From Emticicia sp. 21SJ11W-3 (lineage in GTDB: Bacteria; Bacteroidota; Bacteroidia; Cytophagales; Spirosomataceae): DNA of 64,000 nt. A program made the position numbers and the translations under genes. The stretch lies in NCBI RefSeq assembly GCF_024138715.1, contig NZ_CP092074.1, forward strand, positions 868,001 through 932,000, read 5' to 3'. Shown piece by piece: positions 35,694 through 44,995 of this stretch. Position 1 is the first letter of the stretch; each line of letters starts with the position of its first letter. A model generated the notes under the pieces. It ran no database searches, was not told where the DNA came from, and was given only the letters and a program-made list of their open reading frames with translations.

Positions 35694-36969
35694 TTGTTTT
35701 TTCGTTTGCACACTGGTAATTACTGATACATTTGCTCAAAGAAAAGAAGCAAGACTAACCGGTAACTCTCCTTACTCTGCCTTAGGAATCGGTGACATTG
35801 CTCCAAGCGGCTCTATTGCCAGTGATGCCATGGGTGGAACAGGCTTAACATTTGGTAATGGTATCTATCTGAATACTGCTAACCCTGCCATGTTAGCAAA
35901 AAACCGCTTTGTAACCTTCAGCACCGGTATGCGTGGTCAGTACCGCACACTCTCTGACGGAACAAATTCACAGTCTGACTTCGGTGTAAACCTAAGCCAC
36001 GTAATGATGGCGTTTCCTTTAAAACCAAAATGGAGTATGTCTTTGGGGCTAAGACCACATTCAAGTGTTGAGTATGAAGCAAGATACGTTAAGCCTGTAA
36101 CAGGTACAACCAATAATGTGCAGTATATTTACAAAGGTCGTGGAGGGTTTTCTAAAGCAACGCTGGGTACTGGTCATTTAATTGGCAAGTCATTATACAT
36201 TGGTGTTGAGGGCGCTTATTATTTCGGTAATATCAGCCGTGATACCACCTCAAGATTGCTCTTGAATGATGGCGAAGATTATTATCTTCGTTACACAGAC
36301 CGGGTTAATGCCAAAGGTGTTGGCCTTAAAGGTGGCTTTGCATGGCAGCAAAAGCTGGCCGAAAAATGGTATTTAAATGTAGGCGGTACTTATGAGGTTC
36401 AAAGTAAATTGAAAGCCAACCAGCTAAGAAGTTTAACTACGCTGATAGAAGGCCAGAATGGACCGCAGATTCTTAAAAAACCGGATACTCTAGGTATTGC
36501 CAACGGAAATATGATTTTGCCCTCGCAATATAGTTTAGGTATCAGCCTTGAAAGCCCTTTGAAATGGATTTTTGCACTGGAATATAGTAAACAAGACTGG
36601 AAACAGTACCGGAATTTTCAGGGTGTTGCAGAACCCAGCCTTACAGCCAGCGAAAGATTTGCCGCCGGTATTGAGTTTCTGCCAAAGGTTACTTCAACAG
36701 CCTATTTCGACCAGGTGTTTTACCGCGTTGGTTTCCAGCAGGTTAAGACTCCTTATCTTATCAATAATACACAGGTTATTGACAGAAGCATCTCTTTTGG
36801 CCTTTCTACACCACTTGGTTTCAGAAACTTAAGCTATATAGATTTCGGCGTAGCCTTAGGAAACCGGGGTGTGGCCGGCAATGGATTAGTTAAAGAAAAC
36901 TACGTGAAACTATCATTAGGGTTTTCGTTGATTGATACCCGGTGGTTCCTAAAATCGAAAATAGATTAA
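35668..36969 (+). CDS. Outer-membrane beta-barrel protein (FadL/porin-like)
   Basis: A 433-residue protein with a signal peptide (LLLINCFFVCTLVITDTFAQ). Many amphipathic strands point to a beta barrel. The start of the mature protein (NSPYSALGIGDI, then AMGGTGLTFGNGIYLN and NPAML) resembles the Bacteroidota outer-membrane-transport family related to FadL. Gene order coaX - OMP - lptC recurs in this phylum as far as I recall, suggesting an envelope-assembly or transport link. The cargo is unknown. The first 26 nt overlap coaX. Confidence 0.78.
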   Translation: MLKNLLLINCFFVCTLVITDTFAQRKEARLTGNSPYSALGIGDIAPSGSIASDAMGGTGLTFGNGIYLNTANPAMLAKNRFVTFSTGMRGQYRTLSDGTNSQSDFGVNLSHVMMAFPLKPKWSMSLGLRPHSSVEYEARYVKPVTGTTNNVQYIYKGRGGFSKATLGTGHLIGKSLYIGVEGAYYFGNISRDTTSRLLLNDGEDYYLRYTDRVNAKGVGLKGGFAWQQKLAEKWYLNVGGTYEVQSKLKANQLRSLTTLIEGQNGPQILKKPDTLGIANGNMILPSQYSLGISLESPLKWIFALEYSKQDWKQYRNFQGVAEPSLTASERFAAGIEFLPKVTSTAYFDQVFYRVGFQQVKTPYLINNTQVIDRSISFGLSTPLGFRNLSYIDFGVALGNRGVAGNGLVKENYVKLSLGFSLIDTRWFLKSKID

Positions 36970-36979
36970 TGTTCAGGCT

Positions 36980-37579
36980 ATGAAAAATATGCCTATCTCT
37001 GGTTTCAGATGCCTCTTGCCGATAATTTTTGTAGTGGTGGGTTTGATTCTTTTTTCATGTGAAGACAAGAAAAAAAACGGCCCTGTGCAGGTTTACAATG
37101 GGCCTCTGATGGTAACTGATAACCTGGCTATTATGATGAGCGATTCTGGCAAAACTACGGTTAAAGTTACAACAGCCAGACAGATTAAGTTACAGACCGA
37201 AGATGAGGTTTACCCTAAAGCTGTATATGTAACCTTTTATGACAAAAACGGAGTGGAGTATTCTTCGCTGAGAGGAGATTCGGGACGATATTTTAAAAGT
37301 GAAGGATTGTACAGGGTAATGGGAAACGTTTTTTTCTTCAACCGTCTTCAACAGCAAAGCCTTTCAACCGATTTGCTCAACTGGTCCACAACCAAGCGAA
37401 AAATATTTACAGACCATCCGTTTATCATCAAAACCCGCTTTGATGAAATACATGGAATAGGTATGGAAGGTGACCAGGATTTTACTCATTTTACCATGAG
37501 ACGAGCTACTGGGGTATTAGCCATTGATTCGGTTGCAGCAGGTGGTGCAGAGGCCGAACAGGATACCACCAGTAATTAA
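36980..37579 (+). CDS. lptC: LPS export periplasmic component LptC-like
   Basis: A 199-residue lipoprotein (lipobox LILFSC, Cys27). Its LptC/OstA-like beta-jellyroll is recognised by YPKAVYVTFYDKNGVEYSSL and KSEGLYRVMGNVFFFN. LptC bridges the inner-membrane LptBFG complex and LptA in lipopolysaccharide transport. Bacteroidota LptC proteins are often lipoproteins, as here. It lies 10 nt after the OMP gene and is the last gene of the tcdA-coaX operon. Its stop directly abuts the stop of the convergent cytochrome gene at 37580. Confidence 0.8.
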   Translation: MKNMPISGFRCLLPIIFVVVGLILFSCEDKKKNGPVQVYNGPLMVTDNLAIMMSDSGKTTVKVTTARQIKLQTEDEVYPKAVYVTFYDKNGVEYSSLRGDSGRYFKSEGLYRVMGNVFFFNRLQQQSLSTDLLNWSTTKRKIFTDHPFIIKTRFDEIHGIGMEGDQDFTHFTMRRATGVLAIDSVAAGGAEAEQDTTSN

Positions 37580-37996
37580 TCAGGGTTGTTTCAAGGCTTT
37601 TTCTACTTCTTCTACGGTGGTTATTTCTTTTTCACCGGCCCATTCGTTATAAATGTAAGTAACTACCTCTGCAATATCCAGATTCTGGAGTTGGCTATTA
37701 GCGGGCATTGGCTGGTTATAAATTTTTCCGTTAACATTAATTGCGCCTGTAAGGCCGTTTTTGATAACTCTGATAACCTGTGCTTTGTTTTGCAGGTAAT
37801 CGCTACCGGCAAGGGGTGGATACAGGTTTTGCAATCCTTTTCCGTCTTTCTGGTGGCAATTGGCACAATTCTGTTCATAAATCACTTTGCCACCTATGTA
37901 GTACTGTTCCAGCTTTATCTGCTCAGCCGATTGGCAGCTATTGAGCAAAAATAAAGCAGATAAAACCAAAACCGGCACTTTAAGATATTTATTCAT
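37580..37996 (-). CDS. Mono-haem c-type cytochrome lipoprotein
   Basis: A 138-residue lipoprotein (lipobox LLNSC, Cys21) with a single haem c site CANCH (44-48). A distal Met in NQPMPAN is the probable axial ligand. It fits the small cytochrome c domain family that transfers electrons in the periplasm to terminal oxidases. It lies 4 nt downstream of the SCO gene, so both are probably made together, consistent with a role in cytochrome oxidase assembly or electron supply. Confidence 0.9.
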   Translation of the reverse strand: MNKYLKVPVLVLSALFLLNSCQSAEQIKLEQYYIGGKVIYEQNCANCHQKDGKGLQNLYPPLAGSDYLQNKAQVIRVIKNGLTGAINVNGKIYNQPMPANSQLQNLDIAEVVTYIYNEWAGEKEITTVEEVEKALKQP

Positions 37997-38000
37997 AATC

Positions 38001-38606
38001 TTACTCTTCTTTCAATAGTGTACCCATATCTTTTATCAATCTGCTCACATCTTTTTCTTTAGTGCCATCGTACATGCCTCTTACCCTGCGGTTTTTGTCG
38101 ACCAGTATAAAGGCGCCACTATGTATAATGCCACCGGCGGCAGTAGAGTCTTCACCGGCTGTTACGTAATATTCTTTTTGCCCCATTTCATAAATTTTGT
38201 CTCGCTCGCCTGTTACAAAATGCCAGAATTTGCCATCAACACCCAAACGTTTGGCATAAGCCTTTAAAACGGCTACAGAGTCATGTCTTGGGTCTATGGT
38301 ATGCGATAGAATACCTACTTCCGGATTATCCTTGAATTTCTCGTAAACCCTGAGCAACTGCGTTTTCATAATTGGGCAGATAGTAGGGCAGGTAGTAAAA
38401 AAGAAATCAGCCACATAAATTTTATTCTTGTAGGTCTGATTAGTTACCTCGGTGCTATCCTGGTCAATAAACTTAAAATCGGGGATAGTATGATAAACCG
38501 AGTCGCCATTAATAAATTGGCGTTCGCCCAGAATAGGGAGTTTTTTGGGTTGGCAGGCTCCGAGTACACAGCTAAGCGCTACCATGAGTAAAATCAGGTG
38601 CTTCAT
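38001..38606 (-). CDS. SCO1/SenC-family copper chaperone lipoprotein
   Basis: A 201-residue lipoprotein (lipobox VLGAC, Cys18) with a thioredoxin fold. The copper-binding CxxxC is TTCPTIC (Cys73, Cys77), with the third ligand His in GGIIHSGAF, and the conserved SHTIDPRHDS. SCO proteins deliver copper to the CuA site of cytochrome oxidase or act as thiol reductases. It is followed 4 nt later by the cytochrome c gene and preceded, across a GC-rich hairpin, by a coiled-coil lipoprotein. Confidence 0.92.
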   Translation of the reverse strand: MKHLILLMVALSCVLGACQPKKLPILGERQFINGDSVYHTIPDFKFIDQDSTEVTNQTYKNKIYVADFFFTTCPTICPIMKTQLLRVYEKFKDNPEVGILSHTIDPRHDSVAVLKAYAKRLGVDGKFWHFVTGERDKIYEMGQKEYYVTAGEDSTAAGGIIHSGAFILVDKNRRVRGMYDGTKEKDVSRLIKDMGTLLKEE

Positions 38607-38615
38607 AAAATAGAA

Positions 38616-38640
38616 GGCCCCACCGGTTGAGGCAGGGGCC
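38616..38640 (-). terminator. GC-rich hairpin between the coiled-coil lipoprotein and SCO genes
   Basis: GGCCCC (38616-38621) pairs with GGGGCC (38635-38640). On the minus strand a loosely T-rich tract (TTCTATTTTATG) follows and runs into the SCO start. It could attenuate transcription between the two genes, or it may just be a stable hairpin. Confidence 0.4.
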
Positions 38641-38660
38641 GGATTTAAAATTTTGAATTC

Positions 38661-39053
38661 TTATTTCAGAAAATCTTCTGCTTTTTTTCTGGCGTCAATT
38701 GTTTTTTGCTTTAGTTTGTCGCCTTCTGTTTTTAACTCTGTAAGCGCAGTCACTTTTTCCTGGCCGTCTTTCATATCAGCTGCGTCGCCCAGCTTAGGCA
38801 TCCAGGCTTCCATGTCTGTATAAGCCTGGTCAAGCTGTTTAGAAATTTCAAGCGCCTGTTTTTTTGCAGTAGAATCCATCGTCTCTGCTTTTTTCATTAC
38901 CTTATTACGATAGGTCTCCAGCTCCATGCTTACAGGCATTATCTCATCGTGTAATTTAAAGGTTTCGGTTTTCAGCTTTGCTGCTTCTTCGGCATATTTA
39001 TTGGCACAAGAGAACGTAACCACAGCAAGTAATATATAAAGTAGTGCTTTCAT
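38661..39053 (-). CDS. Coiled-coil lipoprotein, 130 aa
   Basis: A 130-residue lipoprotein (lipobox VVTFSC, Cys16) whose mature part is almost entirely charged alpha helix with heptad character (EEAAKLKTETFKLHDEIM, NKVMKKAETMDSTAKKQALE). The DDHDEIM-like segment KLHDEIMPVSMEL is typical of Bacteroidota proteins loosely annotated as viral A-type inclusion protein. The function is unknown. Its place upstream of SCO and cytochrome c suggests a periplasmic role with copper or respiration, by context only. Confidence 0.75.
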   Translation of the reverse strand: MKALLYILLAVVTFSCANKYAEEAAKLKTETFKLHDEIMPVSMELETYRNKVMKKAETMDSTAKKQALEISKQLDQAYTDMEAWMPKLGDAADMKDGQEKVTALTELKTEGDKLKQKTIDARKKAEDFLK

Positions 39054-39079
39054 TGAAAAAAATTTATGTTTACAAAAAT

Positions 39080-40738
39080 TTATACACTTATACCTAGTAT
39101 TTCAATTGCGCTATGGATGGCGCTCTCTGATGGGTTTTCGCCACCAATCATTTTAGCTATTTCAATAATCCGTTCGTCGGTGTTCAACTGTCGTATACGG
39201 CTCATGGTTTTTGATGAGCTGTTGTCTTTATACACATAGAAATGACTGGTACCTCGGCCTGCTATCTGGTGCAGGTGGGTAATAGCAATAACCTGTAGGC
39301 TTTGCGCCATTTCAAGCATCATTTTACCTACTTTAATGGCTACCTCGCCAGATATCCCGGTGTCAATTTCATCAAAGATGATAGTCGGTAAAGAACGTTT
39401 ATCGCCCAGTACATATTTGATAGCCAGCATCAGACGAGAAAACTCACCACCAGAAGCAACATCTTTTAACTGACGCGGAGTGATACCCTTGTTAGCGCTG
39501 AACAGGAAGTGTATCTGGTCAATGCCGTCGGTGGTCAGTTTGCCTGTCTGGTGTTGTATTTTCAGGGTTGAGTTAGGCATGCCCAATTCCATCAGTAAGC
39601 CCACCACGCGTTTTTCAATTTCAGGCAAAATTTTCTGACGCGCTGCCGACAGCCCCTCAGCCATGTTGAGTGCAGTTTCATAAGCCTTGTCTACCCGTTC
39701 TTTGGCTGCTGCCAGATTCTCGCTCAGGTTTAGTACTTTGCTTACCTTTTCTTCTAAAACAGCCTGAATCTCAAGCAATTCAGCATTTGATTTTACCCCA
39801 TGCTTTTGTTGCAGCTTAAACAACAGGTCAAGACGGCTCTGGGTAGTTTCTATTTGCTCGCTGTCTAGTTCTATGCCTTCTTCTTCTGTTTCTATATCAC
39901 GCGCCACGTCTTTCAGTTCAACCAGACAGGATTGAATGCGGTCTTTAAACTGCTGGTACTCTGGCGAAAAACCGGCAATAGAATTAAGATTGCCCACCAC
40001 ACTTTGCAATGCTGAGAGCACGGCGTTATCGGTATCGGTCAGAAAAGCATGAGCCGTTCTTAGTTTCAGTTTTACTTCTTCGGCATGTTCCAGAATGTTC
40101 AGTTCCTGCTCCAGTTGCTCCTGCTCACTTGCTTCCAGCTTCGCTTTCACGAGTTCGTCTAACTGGAAACTGTTGAACTCAAATTCTTTTTTATTCTGGT
40201 CGGCATCTGTTTGCAATTGCTCGTAGGCATCCTGCAACTTGCGGTAGGTGCGGTACTTTTCCTGATACTCAACCAGCCTGTCGTGGCATTGAGCATAGGT
40301 ATCAACAATGGTTAACTGATATTCGTTAGACCCCAGCTGAATGGTATCGTGCTGGGAGTGGATATCCATCAGTTGCGAGGTTATTTTCCTGAGTGTTTCA
40401 AGTGTTACGGGCGTATCATTAATAAAAGCCCTTGACTTTCCACTCGGGGCTATTTCGCGGCGGATAATGCAGGGATTCTCGAAATCTAGTTCTTCTTCGT
40501 CAAAAATATTTTTTATATAAAAACCATCCATCGAAAAAGTGCCTTCAATTACGCACTTTTCGGTTTCGTTATAGAGGGTTTTTACATCAGCGCGGTTACC
40601 GAGCAGCAAACCTATGGCACCCAGCATGATAGATTTTCCTGCACCTGTTTCACCAGTAACAATATTAAGATGAGCATCCGGAGAAATTTCAAGTTGCTCT
40701 ATCAATGCATAATTCTTAATCAGAAGGTTTGAAAGCAT
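39080..40738 (-). CDS. recN: DNA repair protein RecN
   Basis: A 552-residue SMC-like ATPase acting in recombinational repair of double-strand breaks. Walker A is VTGETGAGKSIM (about 28-39). Long coiled-coil arms fill the middle (about 150-370). The ABC signature is ASGGEFSRLMLA, and Walker B is LPTIIFDEIDTGISG. The length and order are standard. It is transcribed away from the peptidase gene at 41172. A -7 box with -33 TTG (40916-40947) lies 178 nt upstream. Confidence 0.96.
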   Translation of the reverse strand: MLSNLLIKNYALIEQLEISPDAHLNIVTGETGAGKSIMLGAIGLLLGNRADVKTLYNETEKCVIEGTFSMDGFYIKNIFDEEELDFENPCIIRREIAPSGKSRAFINDTPVTLETLRKITSQLMDIHSQHDTIQLGSNEYQLTIVDTYAQCHDRLVEYQEKYRTYRKLQDAYEQLQTDADQNKKEFEFNSFQLDELVKAKLEASEQEQLEQELNILEHAEEVKLKLRTAHAFLTDTDNAVLSALQSVVGNLNSIAGFSPEYQQFKDRIQSCLVELKDVARDIETEEEGIELDSEQIETTQSRLDLLFKLQQKHGVKSNAELLEIQAVLEEKVSKVLNLSENLAAAKERVDKAYETALNMAEGLSAARQKILPEIEKRVVGLLMELGMPNSTLKIQHQTGKLTTDGIDQIHFLFSANKGITPRQLKDVASGGEFSRLMLAIKYVLGDKRSLPTIIFDEIDTGISGEVAIKVGKMMLEMAQSLQVIAITHLHQIAGRGTSHFYVYKDNSSSKTMSRIRQLNTDERIIEIAKMIGGENPSESAIHSAIEILGISV

Positions 40739-41171
40739 GTATTAAAGCTTTATTTGAGTAATTAAGCTATATAGAACCTTATCAAAATGCATCTGGCGGG
40801 CAAATCAAAATTGTTTTATTTGCACTAGGTATGCTAAGTTATATAAAAAAACATATACAACGCCTTAAATATTTCAACCACAATTCTTTGCAAAAAATTC
40901 GATTGATTTAAAAGACAAATTTAGAGTTAAAAAAAAGAAGGCATCAATGTTTTGATTATTTTTTTTGTCTGGCAGCCGTATTCTGTTTTTTAAATAACTA
41001 CAAACCAAAATGGCTTGTTTACAAAACAGTTCAGAAGGCTTTGATATGGTAGCTATGGGTAGAATTATTGGTAATGTGGTAGATTAAATTTAAAAAATCA
41101 TCAATAAAAAGTTTTTAGATTTTATAATTTGACCTAATTTTCTCGTTAGAATTATAAAATGCTTTCCTGAC
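40739..41171. other. 433-nt AT-rich divergent intergenic region with a candidate promoter and a 25-codon ORF
   Basis: Between recN and the C40 peptidase gene the sequence is AT-rich. On the minus strand TAAATTTG (40916-40923) with a TTG at 40945-40947, 21 nt upstream, fits the Bacteroidota promoter pattern for recN. On the plus strand an ATG at 41010 opens a 25-codon frame ending at 41087 (starts MACLQNSSEGF, ends GRIIGNVVD). No ribosome-binding support or family is known, so I do not call it a gene. Confidence 0.35.
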
Positions 41172-41726
41172 GTGCTTAAATTTAAAAAAAATCTGAAATT
41201 ACTTTGTTTGTTGTTTCTGGTGTTGGGCTTATCTTCCTGCCATGTTTTTAGAACCAAAAGCAACACCAAAACGGTGCCTTCCAGGGTGCCTTATGAGCAG
41301 CCGGTAGTAAAAACAAAAGCTGAAACTTCAACGCTGATGTCTACAGCGAATCTCATAAAAGTAGCCCGTTCATATACCGGTGTGCCTTATAGAAGTGGTG
41401 GAAACGACCAGCGCGGCATTGATTGTTCAGGCCTTATTTGCAACAGTTTTAAAGAGTTTGGTATGAAATTGCCCCGGGTATCGCGCCAGCAATCAGAGTT
41501 TTTTCCGGCTATTGATATACCGAATATTCAGAAGGGTGATCTGGTGTTTTTTGCCACCACCAGCAATGAAATAAATCATTCGGGCATTGTAACCGAGGTT
41601 AGAAGTGAAGATGAAATAATATTTATTCACGCGTCATCAAGCAAGGGAGTACGTGAAGACAACATGATGAACAGCTACTGGAAGGCCAGATTTGCACGTG
41701 CCTGCCGCCCGCAGTTTGTTAAATAA
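41172..41726 (+). CDS. C40 (NlpC/P60) peptidase, lipoprotein
   Basis: A 184-residue cell-wall hydrolase lipoprotein (lipobox LGLSSC, Cys23). The NlpC/P60 domain spans about 60-180 with catalytic Cys85 in GIDCSGLI, His136 in NHSGIV and the third polar residue in IFIHASS. It would cleave gamma-glutamyl-diaminopimelate links in peptidoglycan at the outer-membrane face. The frame begins with GTG at 41172; no ATG lies upstream in frame. It is followed 71 nt later by the large peptidase-propeller gene. Confidence 0.9.
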   Translation: MLKFKKNLKLLCLLFLVLGLSSCHVFRTKSNTKTVPSRVPYEQPVVKTKAETSTLMSTANLIKVARSYTGVPYRSGGNDQRGIDCSGLICNSFKEFGMKLPRVSRQQSEFFPAIDIPNIQKGDLVFFATTSNEINHSGIVTEVRSEDEIIFIHASSSKGVREDNMMNSYWKARFARACRPQFVK

Positions 41727-41797
41727 TTTTAGATGCAGTTTTAAGCTATTTTCTTTTTATTTACGTTATAATGAGAAAATAACACTACAAAGAAGGT

Positions 41798-44700
41798 ATG
41801 AAAAACGTTTATTTGGTAGCCATTGGATTGATAATCAGCAATATAGCCTTTTCGCAATCACAATACTTCGGCCAAAATAAACCTCGCTACAAATCCTTTG
41901 GTTTTAAAGTTTTACAAAGCCCTCATTTCGAACTCTACCACTATTTTAAAGATAATACGGTACCCAACGAACTGATGATAAACAGTGAGCATTGGTACAA
42001 AATTCATCAGGAAGTTTTCAAACTTGCGTTTATTAAACCTAATCCTTTAATTATTTATCAGAATCACCCTGATTTTCAGGAGACAACGGCTATAAGCGGA
42101 CAAATTGGAGAAGGTACAGGCGGTGTAACTGAGGGGCTGCGCAACAGGGTAGTTATGCCCATGATGTATTCTAAACGGCAAACCGACCACGTATTAGGGC
42201 ATGAGTTAGTGCACGCGTTTCAGTATCAGTTGATGACATCGGGCGACTCTACCACCCTGGCTAATTTTCAGAACTTACCCCTGTTTATGGTTGAAGGATT
42301 GGCAGAGTATATGTCGCTGGGAAGGGTTGATGCCCATACAGCCATGTGGATGCGCGATGCCGTAATGAATGACGACATACCTACTATTAAGGATCTGGTT
42401 ACCAAAGAATATAAGTATTTTCCTTACAGATGGGGGCAGGCCTTCTGGGCTTACGTGGCCGCTACCTATGGCGACGACATGATTCGCCCATTGTTTAAAG
42501 AAACCGCCCGCTATGGCATTGAGGCGGCTTTCAGACGAAATCTGAAAGTGGATATTGACCGGTTTTCTGCCCGCTGGAAAAAAGTAATGACAGATACTTA
42601 TGCACCTTTGCGGGTAGGCACTACTGCTACACCCACCGGCAGAGAAATTGCCTCAGTTAAAAATGCAGGAGAAATGAATCTGTCACCCACCATTAGCCCT
42701 GATGGTAATTTTGTGGCTTATATCTCTTCAAAAAATGTTATTTCTTTAGATATTTTTATTGCCGAAGCCCATACCGGTAAGGTGGTGCGTAAAATAGAAA
42801 GTACTTCGTTTGGCTCACACGTAGACTCTTACAGTTTTCTTGAAACTGCCGGGGCGTGGTCGCCGGATAGTAGAAATCTGGCATTGGTTATTCAGAGCAA
42901 GGGGCGTAATAAGCTGTCGATAGTAGATGTGGCCAACGGGAACAAGCGCACTTTTGAACTGAAAGGGGTAGATTCTTTTTCAAATCCTGCGTGGTCGCCA
43001 GATGGAAGCACCATTGTAGTATCCGGGCTGATGAACGGCGTCAGCGATTTGTATGCCTTCAATATCAAAGAAGCGTCGGTACAAAACCTGACGAACGACG
43101 AGTATTCTGATATTCAGCCCACCTGGTCGCCCGATGGCCGTTCGGTTTACTTCGTGTCTGACAGGGCCAGCAATGCCACCCGTTTAGAAAAAGCCAGTTA
43201 CGGAATATCAAAACTGGATATAAACACGCTAAAAATTGAAAATTTCTCTTTTTTGCAGGGTGCTGATAATCTTAATCCGCTGATTGACCCCAATGGAAAC
43301 TTTTTATATTTTTTATCAGATGCAGATGGATTCAGGAATCTTTACCGGTATTCTTTAGTAAATGGGGGAATTGAAAAACTGAGTAATTATTTTACGGGTA
43401 TCAGCGGCATTACCATGTATTCGCCTGCGGTGAGCATTGCTGCTAAAACCGGTGCTTTGGTGTATTCGTATTTTCAGGCAGGTAAGTACAATTTGTATGT
43501 GGCCCGGCCGGAGGAGTTTACCGCCAAACCCGCTGAAAATATTATTGATAAAAAGGCAGCCACCCTTGCCCCCTATGAGTGGAAGGAAGGTAGAAATATT
43601 GTAGAAACTAACCTGAATAAACAAAGACTGTCAGGCAGGGTACAAGAGAAAGGACTGAAAACATTAAAATATACCCCCAGATTTAAACTGGATTACCTGG
43701 GGAGCTCGGGTGTAGGAGTATCTACCAGCCGTTGGGGTACAGGGCTTGGCGGAGGTGTGGTTGGCCTTGCCAGCGACATGCTGAACAATAATCAGGTATC
43801 GGGCGTATTGGCGCTCAATGGCGAAATACAGGATTTCGGTGGGCAGATTGCCTATCTGAATCAGAAAAACCCGTTGCAATGGGGTGCCAGTTTTTCTCGT
43901 ATACCTTATCGTTTTTCTGATTATCAGCAGACTAATAAATACATTACAGACCCTGCCATTAAAGCAAGCCTGGGTATTCCGGCAGGCGATTCCCTCATTC
44001 AGTCGAGCTATAATCTGTATCGTTTGTTTATCAATGAAATAGGCCTGTTCGCTTTTTATCCGCTTAGCACCTCAAAAAGAATTGAAGTGGGCGGCAGCGC
44101 CAACTGGTATAGCTACAGTGGCAGAGTTTACAGCGATTATTATGGCGTAAGTTCTTCGGCAGGCAGTTATTATCGTGGTAGTTTAACACCTCAACGTATA
44201 TCACAGGCCGAGCTTGAAGGCAAAGGGTTTTCTCCGTTTAGCCTGCAAAAACTATACGTAGCCTATGTTGGAGACAACAGTACCTTTGGTACCACTGCAC
44301 CGTTGAATGGTTATCGTTACCGTTTTGAGTTTTCAAGATATTTTGGTGACATAGCGCATAACGCTATTACGGCCGATTACAGAAAATATAAGTACCTGAA
44401 GCCCATTACTCTTGCCGCCAGACTATATTATTATGGCCGACTGGGAACCAAAAACATAGAAGACTATAATAGATTATACCCGATGTTTCTCGGATACCCC
44501 TGGTATATGCATGGTTTCTGGGGCAAGGCATTGGGCAACCAGACCTCAACCCTGGCTTTGAGTGAAGAGCAATTGAAGGGGTCTCAGATGGGTTTAACCA
44601 ATTTTGAAATCCGTATGCCTTTTACAGGGCCGAAAAAACTGGCTCTGATTGATTTTATGTATGTGCCAACTGACCTGAACTTCTTTTTTGATATGGGAAT

Positions 44701-44923
44701 GGTTTGGGACGACGCACGTTCGCCCGGTAAGAAGTACGAATATGTTTTCAGCGATGGTGAGAAACAAAATCTTAAATTAAAACCTATCATGAGCACAGGT
44801 GTAAGTTTGCGTATTAATGCACTCGGATACCTCATTCTGGAGCCCTATCTGGCGTTTCCTATTTATAACGGGAAAATTCAAAGTGGAGTAACCGGAATTA
44901 ATTTTATGATTCCCGGCTGGTAA
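41798..44923 (+). CDS. Metallopeptidase - TolB-like propeller - outer-membrane barrel fusion
   Basis: A 1041-residue exported protein. A signal peptide (1-19) is followed by a gluzincin-like peptidase domain (about 40-290) with HELVH (135-139) and a downstream MVEGLAEYMS that may give the glutamate ligand. A TolB/PD40-type beta-propeller spans about 295-600 with repeats such as SPTISPDGNFVAYIS, NPAWSPDGSTIVVSG and QPTWSPDGRSVYFVS. The C-terminal 400 residues look like a beta barrel of the BamA/surface-antigen type, ending in NFMIPGW. The combination suggests a peptidase displayed on, or sealed by, an outer-membrane barrel. The substrate is unknown. Confidence 0.8.
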   Translation: MKNVYLVAIGLIISNIAFSQSQYFGQNKPRYKSFGFKVLQSPHFELYHYFKDNTVPNELMINSEHWYKIHQEVFKLAFIKPNPLIIYQNHPDFQETTAISGQIGEGTGGVTEGLRNRVVMPMMYSKRQTDHVLGHELVHAFQYQLMTSGDSTTLANFQNLPLFMVEGLAEYMSLGRVDAHTAMWMRDAVMNDDIPTIKDLVTKEYKYFPYRWGQAFWAYVAATYGDDMIRPLFKETARYGIEAAFRRNLKVDIDRFSARWKKVMTDTYAPLRVGTTATPTGREIASVKNAGEMNLSPTISPDGNFVAYISSKNVISLDIFIAEAHTGKVVRKIESTSFGSHVDSYSFLETAGAWSPDSRNLALVIQSKGRNKLSIVDVANGNKRTFELKGVDSFSNPAWSPDGSTIVVSGLMNGVSDLYAFNIKEASVQNLTNDEYSDIQPTWSPDGRSVYFVSDRASNATRLEKASYGISKLDINTLKIENFSFLQGADNLNPLIDPNGNFLYFLSDADGFRNLYRYSLVNGGIEKLSNYFTGISGITMYSPAVSIAAKTGALVYSYFQAGKYNLYVARPEEFTAKPAENIIDKKAATLAPYEWKEGRNIVETNLNKQRLSGRVQEKGLKTLKYTPRFKLDYLGSSGVGVSTSRWGTGLGGGVVGLASDMLNNNQVSGVLALNGEIQDFGGQIAYLNQKNPLQWGASFSRIPYRFSDYQQTNKYITDPAIKASLGIPAGDSLIQSSYNLYRLFINEIGLFAFYPLSTSKRIEVGGSANWYSYSGRVYSDYYGVSSSAGSYYRGSLTPQRISQAELEGKGFSPFSLQKLYVAYVGDNSTFGTTAPLNGYRYRFEFSRYFGDIAHNAITADYRKYKYLKPITLAARLYYYGRLGTKNIEDYNRLYPMFLGYPWYMHGFWGKALGNQTSTLALSEEQLKGSQMGLTNFEIRMPFTGPKKLALIDFMYVPTDLNFFFDMGMVWDDARSPGKKYEYVFSDGEKQNLKLKPIMSTGVSLRINALGYLILEPYLAFPIYNGKIQSGVTGINFMIPGW

Positions 44924-44995
44924 TGTTTGAATTTTTAGAAAAATTTCGCATTTTTGTGCACTCAAAAAATAACAGAGTATTTTTTTGAAAAATAA

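Noticed and set aside
44952-44990. Promoter of the tRNA-Ala gene
   Set aside because: A TTTTTG and a TA-rich TTTG tract are present but their spacing does not match the -33/-7 pattern.
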